From Streptomyces glaucescens (GTDB lineage Bacteria > Actinomycetota > Actinomycetes > Streptomycetales > Streptomycetaceae), in the NCBI RefSeq assembly GCF_002154375.1, contig NZ_MUND01000109.1, positions 1-36,736 on the forward strand: DNA of 36,736 bases, read 5' to 3'. The notes under the pieces are model-generated. The model saw only the letters and a list, made by a program, of their open reading frames with translations. It searched no databases and was not told the DNA's origin. The position numbers were made by a program, and so were the translations under genes. Below, in pieces: positions 14,111 through 21,600 of the stretch. The number at the start of each line of letters is the position of its first letter. The stretch's first letter is position 1.

Positions 14111-15044
14111 CCGTGGTGCGCTGGGTGCCCAGGTCGATGGTTCCGTCCGGGGTGCGGATGGACAGCTCGAGCACGTCGCCGTCCCGGAGGTACTTCGGGT
14201 TCCTGGCCTGGGAGGTGAAGAACGCCTTCCACTTCATCGCCGGTGGCAGCAGCGCGCCGATGAGCTCGACCGGCTTGGGCGGCGCCTTGAGGGCCGTGCC
14301 GCCGGGTGTGCCGGTGAGCAGGAGGTCGCCGGTCTCCAAGCGCTGGAAGCGGGACAGTTCCCTCAGGGCCCGCGACGGGGGGTGGATCATGTCGGTCAGG
14401 TCGCTGTCCTGGCGGATCTCGCCGTTGACCTTCAGGACCAGCCGCAGTTCGGCGAGCCGGTCGAGTTCGCCGGCGTCGAGCAGGACGAGGGCGGGGCCGA
14501 CCGGGGTGAAGGTCGGGTACGACTTGGCCTCGTAGAACTGGGTCTTGGGCAGCTGTACGTCGCGCGCGGAGACGTCGTTGGTGATGACCAGCCCCGCGAT
14601 GTGATCCTTCCAGCCGGCGGCGGTCACGGCGGCGCCGGCCTCCAGAGGGCGGCCGACGACCAGGCCCAGCTCGATCTCGTAGTCGAGGAACCGGACGTGG
14701 GCGGGTTTCACGATGTCGTCGAAAGGGCCGCTGAGGGAGCCCGAGGTCTTGCGGAAGAAGGTCAGCGGGACTCGGCCGGGGTCCATCCCCGAGTCCCGCA
14801 CGTGCGAGACGAAGTTGGTCATCTGCGCGACCACCCGGCACGGCGCGGTGACCGGGGAGACCAGCGGCAGCGTGCGGATCTCGCGCGGCCGCGCCGCGGG
14901 TTCGCCGGAGCGGGCCGCGTGCAGCGGGGCCGGGTCGGCGAGGAGGCCGGCGGTGGTGGTCGCGGAGGTGTCGACCGGGACGGCGCGGTGCGCGTCGAGC
15001 GCCACCCACCAGGCATCGGGGGTGCGGAGGACGGTGAGGGTCAT
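14097..15044 (-). CDS. Fumarylacetoacetate hydrolase (FAH)-family protein
   Basis: This 315-residue FAH-fold enzyme has the metal-binding carboxylates Glu123 and Glu125 in LDYEIELGLVVG and Asp157 in GLVITNDVSARDVQ. The blocks KSYPTFTPVGPALV, LKVNGEIRQDSDLTDMIH and GDLLLTGTPGGTAL are typical. This family hydrolyses or isomerises C-C bonds of beta-diketone or ring-cleavage products. The ATG at 15044 overlaps the stop of the VOC dioxygenase gene (ATGA), so the two probably act in sequence: ring opening by the dioxygenase, then hydrolysis or isomerisation here. The specific substrate is unknown. Confidence 0.85.
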   Translation of the reverse strand: MTLTVLRTPDAWWVALDAHRAVPVDTSATTTAGLLADPAPLHAARSGEPAARPREIRTLPLVSPVTAPCRVVAQMTNFVSHVRDSGMDPGRVPLTFFRKTSGSLSGPFDDIVKPAHVRFLDYEIELGLVVGRPLEAGAAVTAAGWKDHIAGLVITNDVSARDVQLPKTQFYEAKSYPTFTPVGPALVLLDAGELDRLAELRLVLKVNGEIRQDSDLTDMIHPPSRALRELSRFQRLETGDLLLTGTPGGTALKAPPKPVELIGALLPPAMKWKAFFTSQARNPKYLRDGDVLELSIRTPDGTIDLGTQRTTVRYA

Positions 15045-16210
15045 GAGGAAGCCACTTTCAGCAGGCCGCGCAGGCGGCCGAGGTCGAACTCGTTGTCGTC
15101 GGAGCGGAGGGCGGTGACGATCGAGCGCAGTTCGGCCAGCGATGCGCGTCCGGGGGCGATGCCCAGGAAGTCCTTGGTGGCCGGCGGCCCCCACTGCGCC
15201 AGCCCGGACGCCGTCATGGGCGCCCAGCCGGGTTCCAGGGTGGAGTCGAACAGGTCGCCGTCGGTGAAGTGCTCGACGAGGAAGCCGTCGGGGTCGCGCC
15301 AGTAGTCGAAGATCTGGCTGCCCTGGATGTGCCGGCCGATGCCCCAGGAGCGCCGGTAGCCCTCGCGGAGCAGATACTCGCCGCCGGCCGCCAGCGCGTC
15401 CAGGTCGGTCACCTCGAAGGCCGAGTGCACATACCGGTCGCAGGGCCCGAGCGTCAGCGCGAGGGTGTGGTGGTCCGTCGGGGTCCGGCCGCGGTCGCAG
15501 CGGACGAAGCTCATGACCGGGCCCCGCTCCCGCTGCCCCTCGTAGTAGAGGAAGTCGCTGACGATCAGGCCCAGATGCTCCAGGTACCAGTTCAGCGTGC
15601 GCAGGTAGCCGGTGGTCTGGAGGACGACGTGTCCCAGGCGCCGCACGCCCGCGGGCTCCCGGGGCGGGCGCTGGGTGGCGTTCACCCGGAGCGGATGGCC
15701 CCCCGTGTTGTACCGGCGCGGCTCCCGGTTCGGCAGGGCCGGCAGGTCGTCGGTGCCGGCGACGACACGGACCCGCAGGCCGGCCGGGTCGAGCAGGCGC
15801 ACGGCCGAACCGCCCAGGACCGGCGGCAGCGGCTGCACCCGGGCGCCGGTGGCCTCCGCCAGCCGCAGCAGGTCGCGGGTGTCGGCGGCCCGGAAGGCCG
15901 GGCCCAGGAACCGCGACGTGCGGCCCTTGCGGATGAGCACGCAGGGCGGGCCCGCCTGAGTTCCGCGCAGATGCAGTTCACGGGCGTCGCGGTACGACGT
16001 GACCAACCCGAAGGCCCGGGCGAAGGCCTCGGCCCGGCGCAGATCGGGTCTGAGGAACTCCAGCCACGCGATGTCGTGGACCTTGATCACGGGGTTCGCC
16101 GCCCGGCCCGGGTGCTCTCCGGGCAGTGCGCCGCGCTCGGAGTGCAGGCCGCTGTGCGTGCCTTCACGGCCGTCGGGCGGAGCGGGTTCGGCACCGGGGT
16201 GAGCAGCCAT
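15041..16210 (-). CDS. Extradiol-type (catechol 2,3-dioxygenase/BphC-like) VOC dioxygenase
   Basis: This 389-residue protein has two vicinal-oxygen-chelate domains (about 40-160 and 185-325) and a C-terminal tail. The Fe ligands of type I extradiol dioxygenases are visible in the second domain: His194 (RRLGHVVLQT), His262 (RYVHSAFEV) and Glu313 (DGFLVEHFTDG). The ATG at 16210 follows AGGAGG by 8 nt. It is coupled to the FAH-family gene, which makes a meta-cleavage type pair for an aromatic or catecholic compound. The first 40 residues are charged and probably unstructured. No hydroxylase or aldehyde dehydrogenase is adjacent, so the pathway is incomplete here. Confidence 0.85.
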   Translation of the reverse strand: MAAHPGAEPAPPDGREGTHSGLHSERGALPGEHPGRAANPVIKVHDIAWLEFLRPDLRRAEAFARAFGLVTSYRDARELHLRGTQAGPPCVLIRKGRTSRFLGPAFRAADTRDLLRLAEATGARVQPLPPVLGGSAVRLLDPAGLRVRVVAGTDDLPALPNREPRRYNTGGHPLRVNATQRPPREPAGVRRLGHVVLQTTGYLRTLNWYLEHLGLIVSDFLYYEGQRERGPVMSFVRCDRGRTPTDHHTLALTLGPCDRYVHSAFEVTDLDALAAGGEYLLREGYRRSWGIGRHIQGSQIFDYWRDPDGFLVEHFTDGDLFDSTLEPGWAPMTASGLAQWGPPATKDFLGIAPGRASLAELRSIVTALRSDDNEFDLGRLRGLLKVASS

Positions 16211-16230
16211 GGTCACCACCTCCTGCAGGG

Positions 16231-16260
16231 ATCCTCACTTCCGGAGTTGACGACAGTCAA
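16231..16260 (-). promoter_or_regulatory. Possible promoter and operator of the VOC/FAH operon
   Basis: On the minus strand TTGACT (16260-16255) lies 18 nt before GAGGAT (16236-16231). The -35 is part of a TTGAC-N4-GTCAA inverted repeat (16247-16260). The predicted start would fall next to the ribosome site, so the -10 is doubtful. Confidence 0.35.
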
Positions 16261-16334
16261 TAGAACTGAGGAAATCATCAAAAGAGTGGCGGCCGACCCC
16301 GGCCTCGTCAACACCCTTACGGGTGGGGCGACAT

Positions 16335-16387
16335 GCCGGCCGCCCGCCTGCCGCACCGGACCTCGGTACGGCGGACGGGCGGCCGGC
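16335..16387 (-). terminator. Strong hairpin after the AhpD-like gene
   Basis: GCCGGCCGCCCG (16335-16346) is perfectly complementary to CGGGCGGCCGGC (16376-16387), and TGCCG/CGGCG extend the stem inward. It lies 27 nt past the stop of the gene ending at 16414. Confidence 0.8.
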
Positions 16388-16413
16388 GAGCGGCGCGCGA
16401 GGTGTGGTGCGCG

Positions 16414-16887
16414 TCAGGCGAACTGGCCGGGCCGGTAGTCCCCCGCGGGCTGCTGGACGATGACATTCGCCCGGTTGAAGGCGTTGATGAGCGCGATCAG
16501 GGACACGAGCGCACCGAGCTGCTCCTCGTCGTAGTGCTTGGCGGCATTCGCCCACACCTCGTCCGGGACCCCGCCCGCGGCGTCCGCGATGCGGGTGGCC
16601 TCCTCCGTCAGCTCCAGCGCGGCACGCTCGGCGTCGGTGAAGACCGTGGCCTCCCGCCAGGCCGCGACCAGGCTGAGCCGCACCGCCGACTCGCCGGCGG
16701 CGGCGGCTTCCTTGGTGTGCATGTCGGTGCAGAAGCCGCACCCGTTGATCTGGCTCGCGCGGATCTTCACCAACTCCTGCGCCGCGGAGGGCAGTGACGA
16801 CTTGGCGATGACCTGGCCCGCCGCGACGAAGTGCTTCAGGGTGCCGCTCGTGGTGGGGTTGGTGAAGAGGTTCATACGGGCGCTCAT
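16414..16887 (-). CDS. AhpD-like/carboxymuconolactone decarboxylase-family protein
   Basis: This 157-residue protein has the peroxidase-type motif NGCGFCTDMH, with Cys50, Cys53 and His57, as in AhpD-like alkylhydroperoxidases. The helix KHFVAAGQVIAKSSLPSAAQELVKIRASQ precedes the motif. The ATG at 16887 has AGGGGAA upstream. These proteins reduce peroxides or act as redox-relay partners. It is expressed from its own promoter and ended by a strong hairpin. The gene lies upstream of the dioxygenase operon on the same strand but is separated from it by the terminator, so it is not obviously part of that pathway. Confidence 0.85.
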   Translation of the reverse strand: MSARMNLFTNPTTSGTLKHFVAAGQVIAKSSLPSAAQELVKIRASQINGCGFCTDMHTKEAAAAGESAVRLSLVAAWREATVFTDAERAALELTEEATRIADAAGGVPDEVWANAAKHYDEEQLGALVSLIALINAFNRANVIVQQPAGDYRPGQFA

Positions 16888-16966
16888 GGTGTTTCCCCTC
16901 TGCGTTTCTCGATGACTTCACCCCTATGACGGAGCGCCCGCCCAAGACGTGACAGCGGCGAATGTG

Positions 16967-16983
16967 ACCTGCGTCTCGCAGGT
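16967..16983. promoter_or_regulatory. Short palindrome upstream of the AhpD-like gene
   Basis: ACCTGCG-TCT-CGCAGGT, perfect 7-bp arms, about 80 nt upstream of the ATG at 16887. It could be an operator or a small hairpin; no regulator is adjacent. Confidence 0.35.
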
Positions 16984-17070
16984 GAACCGGGAAGGGTGCT
17001 CACGGCGGAGGACCGCAAGCCTCCTCCGACCAGCGGCGAAAGTGGTTCTCGCCGAGAGGGGGACCGACCG

Positions 17071-17520
17071 GTGAGAACGAATGGGACGGCATCACCGCGG
17101 GATGCGGGGCCGGTTCGTCCCTTCGCCCGTCGGGCTTCCGCAAGGGGCGGCAAGGGCGACCGCGACTTCACCGGGGACCTCGACGACGACCTGCTCGGCG
17201 TCAGCGCGTCCGACGACGAGCTGCGCATGCACGCCGGCGACGGCGACGGCGAGTTCGCCTCGCACGAGGTGGGCGGCGGCTGGGGCGGCAAGGACAGGGG
17301 CACCCTCGCCGACATCGACAGCGACGGCCGCGCCCACGTCGTCGCCGCCACCGCCTTCACCGGTGACCTGCACTTCTACGCCGGCCAGAGCGACAGCCTG
17401 AAGGCCGGGGTGAGGGTCGGCCAGGGCTGGGGAGGCACGAGCCACCTCGTCCGACCGGCCCCGCCTCCTCGCAGAGCCCGTGCGTCTCCCGGACGCCCGG
17501 GCTCGCGCAGGATAGGGTGA
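17071..17520 (+). pseudogene. FG-GAP/VCBS-like repeat protein fragment
   Basis: A 149-residue frame from a GTG contains two repeat-like units: FTGDLDDDLLGVSASDDELRM, then GTLADIDSDGRAHVVAATAFTGDLHFY with QGWGG-type ends. These resemble the beta-propeller blades with D-x-D-G-x-x-D Ca2+ loops of secreted FG-GAP/VCBS proteins. Members normally have a signal peptide and many blades; here there is neither, and both ends are low-complexity Arg/Pro. The fragment is therefore probably the remains of a larger gene. Its last codons overlap the -10 of the oxidoreductase gene downstream. Confidence 0.5.
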
Positions 17521-17522
17521 CC

Positions 17523-17538
17523 ATTGGTCTAGACATCT
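17523..17538. promoter_or_regulatory. DasR-like operator (dre) upstream of the Gfo/Idh/MocA gene
   Basis: ATTGGTCTAGACATCT keeps the central GGTCTAGAC of the Streptomyces DasR consensus ACTGGTCTAGACCACT and agrees at 13 of 16 positions. It lies 5-20 nt after a TAGGGT -10 (17513-17518) and 18 nt before the chosen GTG, at the expected transcription start. Confidence 0.55.
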
Positions 17539-17555
17539 TGGCGGAAGGGCGCACG

Positions 17556-18497
17556 GTGGAACCCGTGGAACCCACAGCACACACCTCAGCCGACGGCAGC
17601 CTCCCGGTGGCCGTGATCGGCCTGGGGGGCATCGCGCAGAAGGCGTATCTGCCCGTCCTGGGGGCGCTGCCGGGACTCGACCTGCGGCTGATGACCCGGG
17701 ATCCGGGGAAACTCGCCCGGATCGGCCACGCCTACCGGGTCCGGCACCTGTTCACCGACCTGGACGACGTCATCGCCTCCGGCATCCGCGCGGCCTTCGT
17801 GCACGCGCCCACCGAACTCCACCACGCCCTCGTCACCCGCCTCCTCGAAGCGGACATCGACGTCCTCGTGGACAAGCCGCTGTCGTACTCCCTGACCGAG
17901 AGCCGGCGGATGACCGAACTGGCCCGGGAACGCGGCCGGTCCCTCATGGTGGGCTTCAACCGCCGCTACGCCCCCGCCTACACCCAGGCGCTCGACGGTC
18001 CGCGCGACCTGGTCGTGCTGCAGAAGGACCGGCACGCCGGCACCGGCGACGTACGCACCATCGTGCTGGACGACTTCATCCACCTGGTCGACACGCTGCG
18101 CATGCTCGCCCCCCGGCAGGCCGATCTCGACGTGCACGGCAGGGTCGTGGACGGGCAGCTGCACCACGTGGTCCTACGGGCCGCGGCTCCGGGTTTCACC
18201 GGACTGGCCGTCATGAACCGGTCCGGCGGTTCGGCGGGCGAGGTGCTGCAGACCGCGGGCGCCGACCGCCGTCGCGACGTCGTCAACCTGACCGACGTGA
18301 CCGAGCACGACGGCGTGCCCTCGCTGCGCCGCGGGTCCGACTGGGAGCCCGTGGGACGGCGCCGCGGCTTCGAGGCCATGTGCCTGCGCTTCCTGGACGC
18401 GGTGCGCACCGGTGAACGGCTCGACGCGGGGGACGCGCTCATCACCCACGAGTGGTGCGAGGAGATCGTCACCCGCCTGACGGCTCAACCGCGGTAG
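17556..18497 (+). CDS. Gfo/Idh/MocA-family oxidoreductase
   Basis: This protein has an N-terminal Rossmann fold (VAVIGLGGIAQKAYLPVL) and the family's VDKPLSYSLTES block, the conserved EKP-type motif here as DKP. NRRYAPAY follows, then a C-terminal alpha/beta substrate domain. It is a dehydrogenase-like NAD(P) enzyme that acts on sugars or related polyols. The GTG at 17556 is chosen because GGAAGGG lies 6-7 nt upstream; a GTG at 17517 would add 13 residues but overlaps the -10 and would read across the DasR-like site. That gives 313 residues. The operator suggests control by aminosugar supply. The substrate is unknown. Confidence 0.78.
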   Translation: MEPVEPTAHTSADGSLPVAVIGLGGIAQKAYLPVLGALPGLDLRLMTRDPGKLARIGHAYRVRHLFTDLDDVIASGIRAAFVHAPTELHHALVTRLLEADIDVLVDKPLSYSLTESRRMTELARERGRSLMVGFNRRYAPAYTQALDGPRDLVVLQKDRHAGTGDVRTIVLDDFIHLVDTLRMLAPRQADLDVHGRVVDGQLHHVVLRAAAPGFTGLAVMNRSGGSAGEVLQTAGADRRRDVVNLTDVTEHDGVPSLRRGSDWEPVGRRRGFEAMCLRFLDAVRTGERLDAGDALITHEWCEEIVTRLTAQPR

Positions 18498-18713
18498 GCG
18501 CTCACCGCGGTGACGCGGAGGGCGGCGGCACGGCCCGTGGCACCACCGTCGACGAGCGGGGCGAGCAGGGCGGGAGTTCCCCCGCGCCAGGCGGTGAAGA
18601 CCGCCGCGACACCGAGGTGGAGCGCGGCGGAACAGGCCAGGAGGAGCGCCAGGCGTCGCGGGGCGTGGACAACAGGGTGTCGCGGGAGAGAGTGAGCGAG
18701 TTCTCCGGTTCGT

Positions 18714-19148
18714 TCAGTCGAGACAGAACTCGTTGCCCTCGACGTCCTGCATCACGATGCACGACTCGTTCTCGTCATCTGCGGGCAGAAGTCGGACACG
18801 TACCGCGCCGAGCGCGACCAGTCGTGCGCATTCGGCCTCCAGCGTGGCCAGGCGCTCCTCACCCACGAGTCCGGTGCCGACCCGCACGTCGAGATGCACC
18901 CGGTTCTTGGCGGTCTTCCCTTCGGGAACGCGCTGGAAGTACAGTCGCGGGCCGACACCCGAGGGATCACTGCACGCGAACCACGCATCCCGGTCCTCGG
19001 GCGGCAGCGAGCCATTGAAATCGTCCCAGGTCGCGAACCCCTCCGGCGGCGGGGGTGCGACGTAGCCCAGCACCTCGCACCAGAAGCGAGCGACCCGCTC
19101 GGGTCGTGCGCAGTCGAAGGTGACTTGGAACTTCTTGATCGTTGCCAT
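18714..19148 (-). CDS. Small VOC (glyoxalase-like) family protein
   Basis: This 144-residue protein begins KFQVTFDCARPERVARFWCEVLGY and ends ESCIVMQDVEGNEFCLD, the start and end blocks of the actinobacterial glyoxalase-like family. RLYFQRVPEGKTAKNRVHLDVRV is the middle block, and its His-Leu-Asp is a likely metal-binding or fold residue set. Members bind small aromatic or peptide drugs or catalyse unknown reactions. The ATG at 19148 is followed downstream on the plus strand by the MMPL remnant region. It is a single gene with no obvious partner. Confidence 0.8.
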   Translation of the reverse strand: MATIKKFQVTFDCARPERVARFWCEVLGYVAPPPPEGFATWDDFNGSLPPEDRDAWFACSDPSGVGPRLYFQRVPEGKTAKNRVHLDVRVGTGLVGEERLATLEAECARLVALGAVRVRLLPADDENESCIVMQDVEGNEFCLD

Positions 19149-19358
19149 CGGCCCACCGTAGCAGGGGCATGCTGACGCTCAACTTCCCTTGCGCATCCGC
19201 CTGATGAGGTGCGGATGACCCCGGCGAGCCGTCCGGCTGCCGATCTCCGCCCGAGCAGTCACGGCCGGCAGGAGCTCGGGCTCTGCCCACGAGTCCCCGG
19301 CACCCCGTGCGCCTGGCGGAGGGCGGGCCCCGGCACGGTACCGGCTGCGCCGGAACTG

Positions 19359-19544
19359 GACGCGCGGGCCGTCCTGGCACTGCCGGGCCACCGGGCCTGG
19401 TGGCTGCCCCGTATCCTGAACCGTGTGGTGTCGCAGGCCGATGTCGAGGGTGAGGCGCTGAGCAGGCATGTCCCGGCCTCCGCGACCGCGCCCGACGCGG
19501 CGGTGCGCCGGCTGCCCTGCCGGCCGGGACCGAGCCGGCCATGA
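19359..19544 (+). pseudogene. C-terminal remnant of an MMPL-family transporter
   Basis: The frame reads AVLALPGHRAWWLPRILNRVVSQADVEGEAL, which matches the conserved C-terminus of MMPL/RND-like membrane proteins (family: G-x-x-A-W-W-L-P-R-W-L-D-R ... D-V-E-G). The transmembrane body is missing. The frame ends with ATGA overlapping the histidine kinase start, the arrangement expected when an MMPL gene is cotranscribed with the two-component system. Most of that transporter has apparently been deleted. Confidence 0.6.
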
Positions 19545-20866
19545 CGAACCCGGGTGGCGGTGGCCCGCGTCCACGCGGCGCGTGGTGGCGGGAGGGCGCG
19601 ATCACCGCGACGGCGTTCGCGTTCTGCCTGCTCGGCGGGGTGATCCAGCCCGAGGACACGCTGGCCGCGCCGCCTGCCGCCGCCTACGTCGTCGCCGTGG
19701 TGTCGTGTGCCGTGTTGCCCGTGCGGCACCGGGCACCCCTGGCCGCCCTGGCGGCCGCGACCGCGGTCGGCGTGCTGGTGCCGCCCCTGGGCCTCCTGCT
19801 CACCCCGCTCATCGTGGCCCCCGCTGTGATCACCGCCTACTCCTACTCGCTCGCCGCGCGCACCGAACGGCGCGCGGCGATCGCGGTGCTGCTCACTTCA
19901 GCGGCGCCGGCCGCCTCCGTCCCTCTGTTCGGGGACTTCTCGTGGAAGGACGCGAGCAGGATGGCGGTGGTGGCGGTGTTCCCGCTGGTGGCCGGCGTAC
20001 TGGGTCACTCGGTGCGGAACCGGCGGGCCTACCTGGCGGCCGTCGAGGAGCGGGCCCGGCGGGCCGAGGAGAGCAGGGACAGCGAGGCGCGCCGGAGGGT
20101 GGCCGAGGAACGGGTGCGCATCGCCCGGGAACTGCACGACCTGGTGGCCCATCAGATCACCCTGGCGAACGCACAGGCCGCGGTCGCCGCCCATCTCTTC
20201 GACACCCGCCCGGAGCAGACCCGCAAGAGCCTCGATGAGCTCGTCGCGACCACCGCCGACGCGCTCGACGACCTGCGGGCCACGGTCGGTCTGCTGCGTC
20301 AGTCCGGGGACGCGGCCACGCCCGGCGAACCGGCGCCCGGGCTGTTCCGGCTTCCTGCGCTCCTCGAGTCCTTCCGCCGCGCGGGGCTGGAGGTGTCGGT
20401 GCACCAGGAGGGCACGGCCAGGCCGCTGCCGCCGGGAGTGGACCTCACCGCCTACCGCATCGTCCAGGAGGCCCTGACCAACGTGACGAAACACGCCGGC
20501 ACCGGTGACGCTCGGGTGCGCCTCGCCTGGAGCCGCGATCGCGTGACCATCACCGTCGCCGACGACGGGCAGGTCTCCCGTACGGCGCCGGCCGCGACCA
20601 GGGGGCGTAGCGCGTCCACGGCACCGGGTCGACCGCCCGGTTACGGTCTGATCGGTCTGCGTGAACGTGCCACCGCGGTCGGGGGACACCTCCGCGCGGG
20701 CAAGCGCCCGGAGGGTGGCTTCCTCGTCTCCGCCCAGCTGCCCCTCCCACGCGCCAAGGACACCACGCGGAGAACTGACGGTGCACCAGCCATCGAGGGG
20801 GCACCGGGCCAGCGGGCGACGGTCGACGCACGGCCGGGCGACGGAGAGGAGGGGGACACGCCGTGA
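19541..20866 (+). CDS. NarL-type sensor histidine kinase
   Basis: This 441-residue kinase has an N-terminal membrane region with about five hydrophobic spans (residues about 20-155). A coiled segment leads to the HisKA_3 dimerisation helix ERVRIARELHDLVAHQIT, with phosphoacceptor His199. A HATPase_c domain follows: N-box ALTNVTKHAG (Asn314), then VTITVADDGQ and GYGLIGLRERATAVGG as the G-boxes. The C-terminal 45 residues are hydrophilic. Its stop overlaps the response regulator start as GTGA. The signal is unknown; the MMPL remnant immediately upstream suggests it once controlled an exporter of lipids or drugs. Confidence 0.88.
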   Translation: MTNPGGGGPRPRGAWWREGAITATAFAFCLLGGVIQPEDTLAAPPAAAYVVAVVSCAVLPVRHRAPLAALAAATAVGVLVPPLGLLLTPLIVAPAVITAYSYSLAARTERRAAIAVLLTSAAPAASVPLFGDFSWKDASRMAVVAVFPLVAGVLGHSVRNRRAYLAAVEERARRAEESRDSEARRRVAEERVRIARELHDLVAHQITLANAQAAVAAHLFDTRPEQTRKSLDELVATTADALDDLRATVGLLRQSGDAATPGEPAPGLFRLPALLESFRRAGLEVSVHQEGTARPLPPGVDLTAYRIVQEALTNVTKHAGTGDARVRLAWSRDRVTITVADDGQVSRTAPAATRGRSASTAPGRPPGYGLIGLRERATAVGGHLRAGKRPEGGFLVSAQLPLPRAKDTTRRTDGAPAIEGAPGQRATVDARPGDGEEGDTP

Positions 20867-21555
20867 CGCTTCGGGTGCTCCTCGCCGATGATCAGGCCCT
20901 GCTGCGCGGTGCCTTCCGGATGCTTCTCGACAGCGCCGACGACATCACCGTGGTGGGTGAGGCCGCCGATGGCAGGGAGGCGGTGACACTCACCCGGGAG
21001 CTGCGCCCGGACGTGGTGGTCATGGACATCCGTATGCCCGAGGTGGACGGGCTCACCGCCACGTCGGAGATCTGCGCGGACCCGGATCTGCGGGCCACCC
21101 GCATTCTGATCCTCACCACGTACGAGACCGACGAGTACGTCGCCCAGGCGCTGCGCGCGGGGGCCGGCGGCTTCATCGGCAAAGGCATCGGGGCCGAGGA
21201 CCTGTTGGACGCCGTGCGTACGGTGGCGGAGGGCGACACCCTTCTGTCTCCCGCCGCCACCCGCTCCCTGGTGACCCGTTTCCTGGCCACACCGGAGGCA
21301 GTCCCGCCGCGCCACTCGGGACAGCTCGCCGCGCTCACCCCGCGCGAACGCGAGATGGTGGCTCTGGTCGCGACCGGCCTGTCCAACCAGGAGATCGCCG
21401 GACGGATGTTCCTCAGTCCCTTCACCGTCCGCGCCCACGTGCAGCGCGCCATGACGAAGCTGGAGGCCCGCGACCGGGCGCAACTCGTCGTCATCGCCTA
21501 CCGGACGGGCTTGGTCCGTGCCGCCCCCGACGGCGGCACGGACCGTCTGTCGTAG
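20863..21555 (+). CDS. LuxR/NarL-family response regulator
   Basis: This 230-residue protein starts at a GTG overlapping the kinase stop, with GGAGAGGAGG upstream. The receiver domain has LLADDQALLRG at the start, phosphoacceptor Asp55 in VVVMDIRMPE, and the switch residues TTYETDEYV and GKGIGAEDLL. The C-terminal LuxR helix-turn-helix reads LTPREREMVALVATGLSNQEIAGRMFLSPFTVRAHVQRAMTKL. It is the cognate partner of the kinase at 19541-20866. The target genes are not identifiable from this window. Confidence 0.92.
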   Translation: MTLRVLLADDQALLRGAFRMLLDSADDITVVGEAADGREAVTLTRELRPDVVVMDIRMPEVDGLTATSEICADPDLRATRILILTTYETDEYVAQALRAGAGGFIGKGIGAEDLLDAVRTVAEGDTLLSPAATRSLVTRFLATPEAVPPRHSGQLAALTPREREMVALVATGLSNQEIAGRMFLSPFTVRAHVQRAMTKLEARDRAQLVVIAYRTGLVRAAPDGGTDRLS

Positions 21556-21600
21556 TCCGGCACCGGGAGCCCCGTCGGCGGCCCTGCGCGGTCGGCCGAA

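Noticed and set aside
17517..17519. GTG start for the Gfo/Idh/MocA protein
   Set aside because: It overlaps the -10 TAGGGT and precedes the DasR-like site; the GTG at 17556 has a good ribosome site.
18485..18715. Minus-strand frame ending in a hydrophobic segment (LALLLACSAALHLGVAAVF)
   Set aside because: It has a plausible membrane span but no ATG, GTG or TTG start in frame and overlaps the 3' ends of two genes. Possibly a truncated gene, but not supported enough to call.
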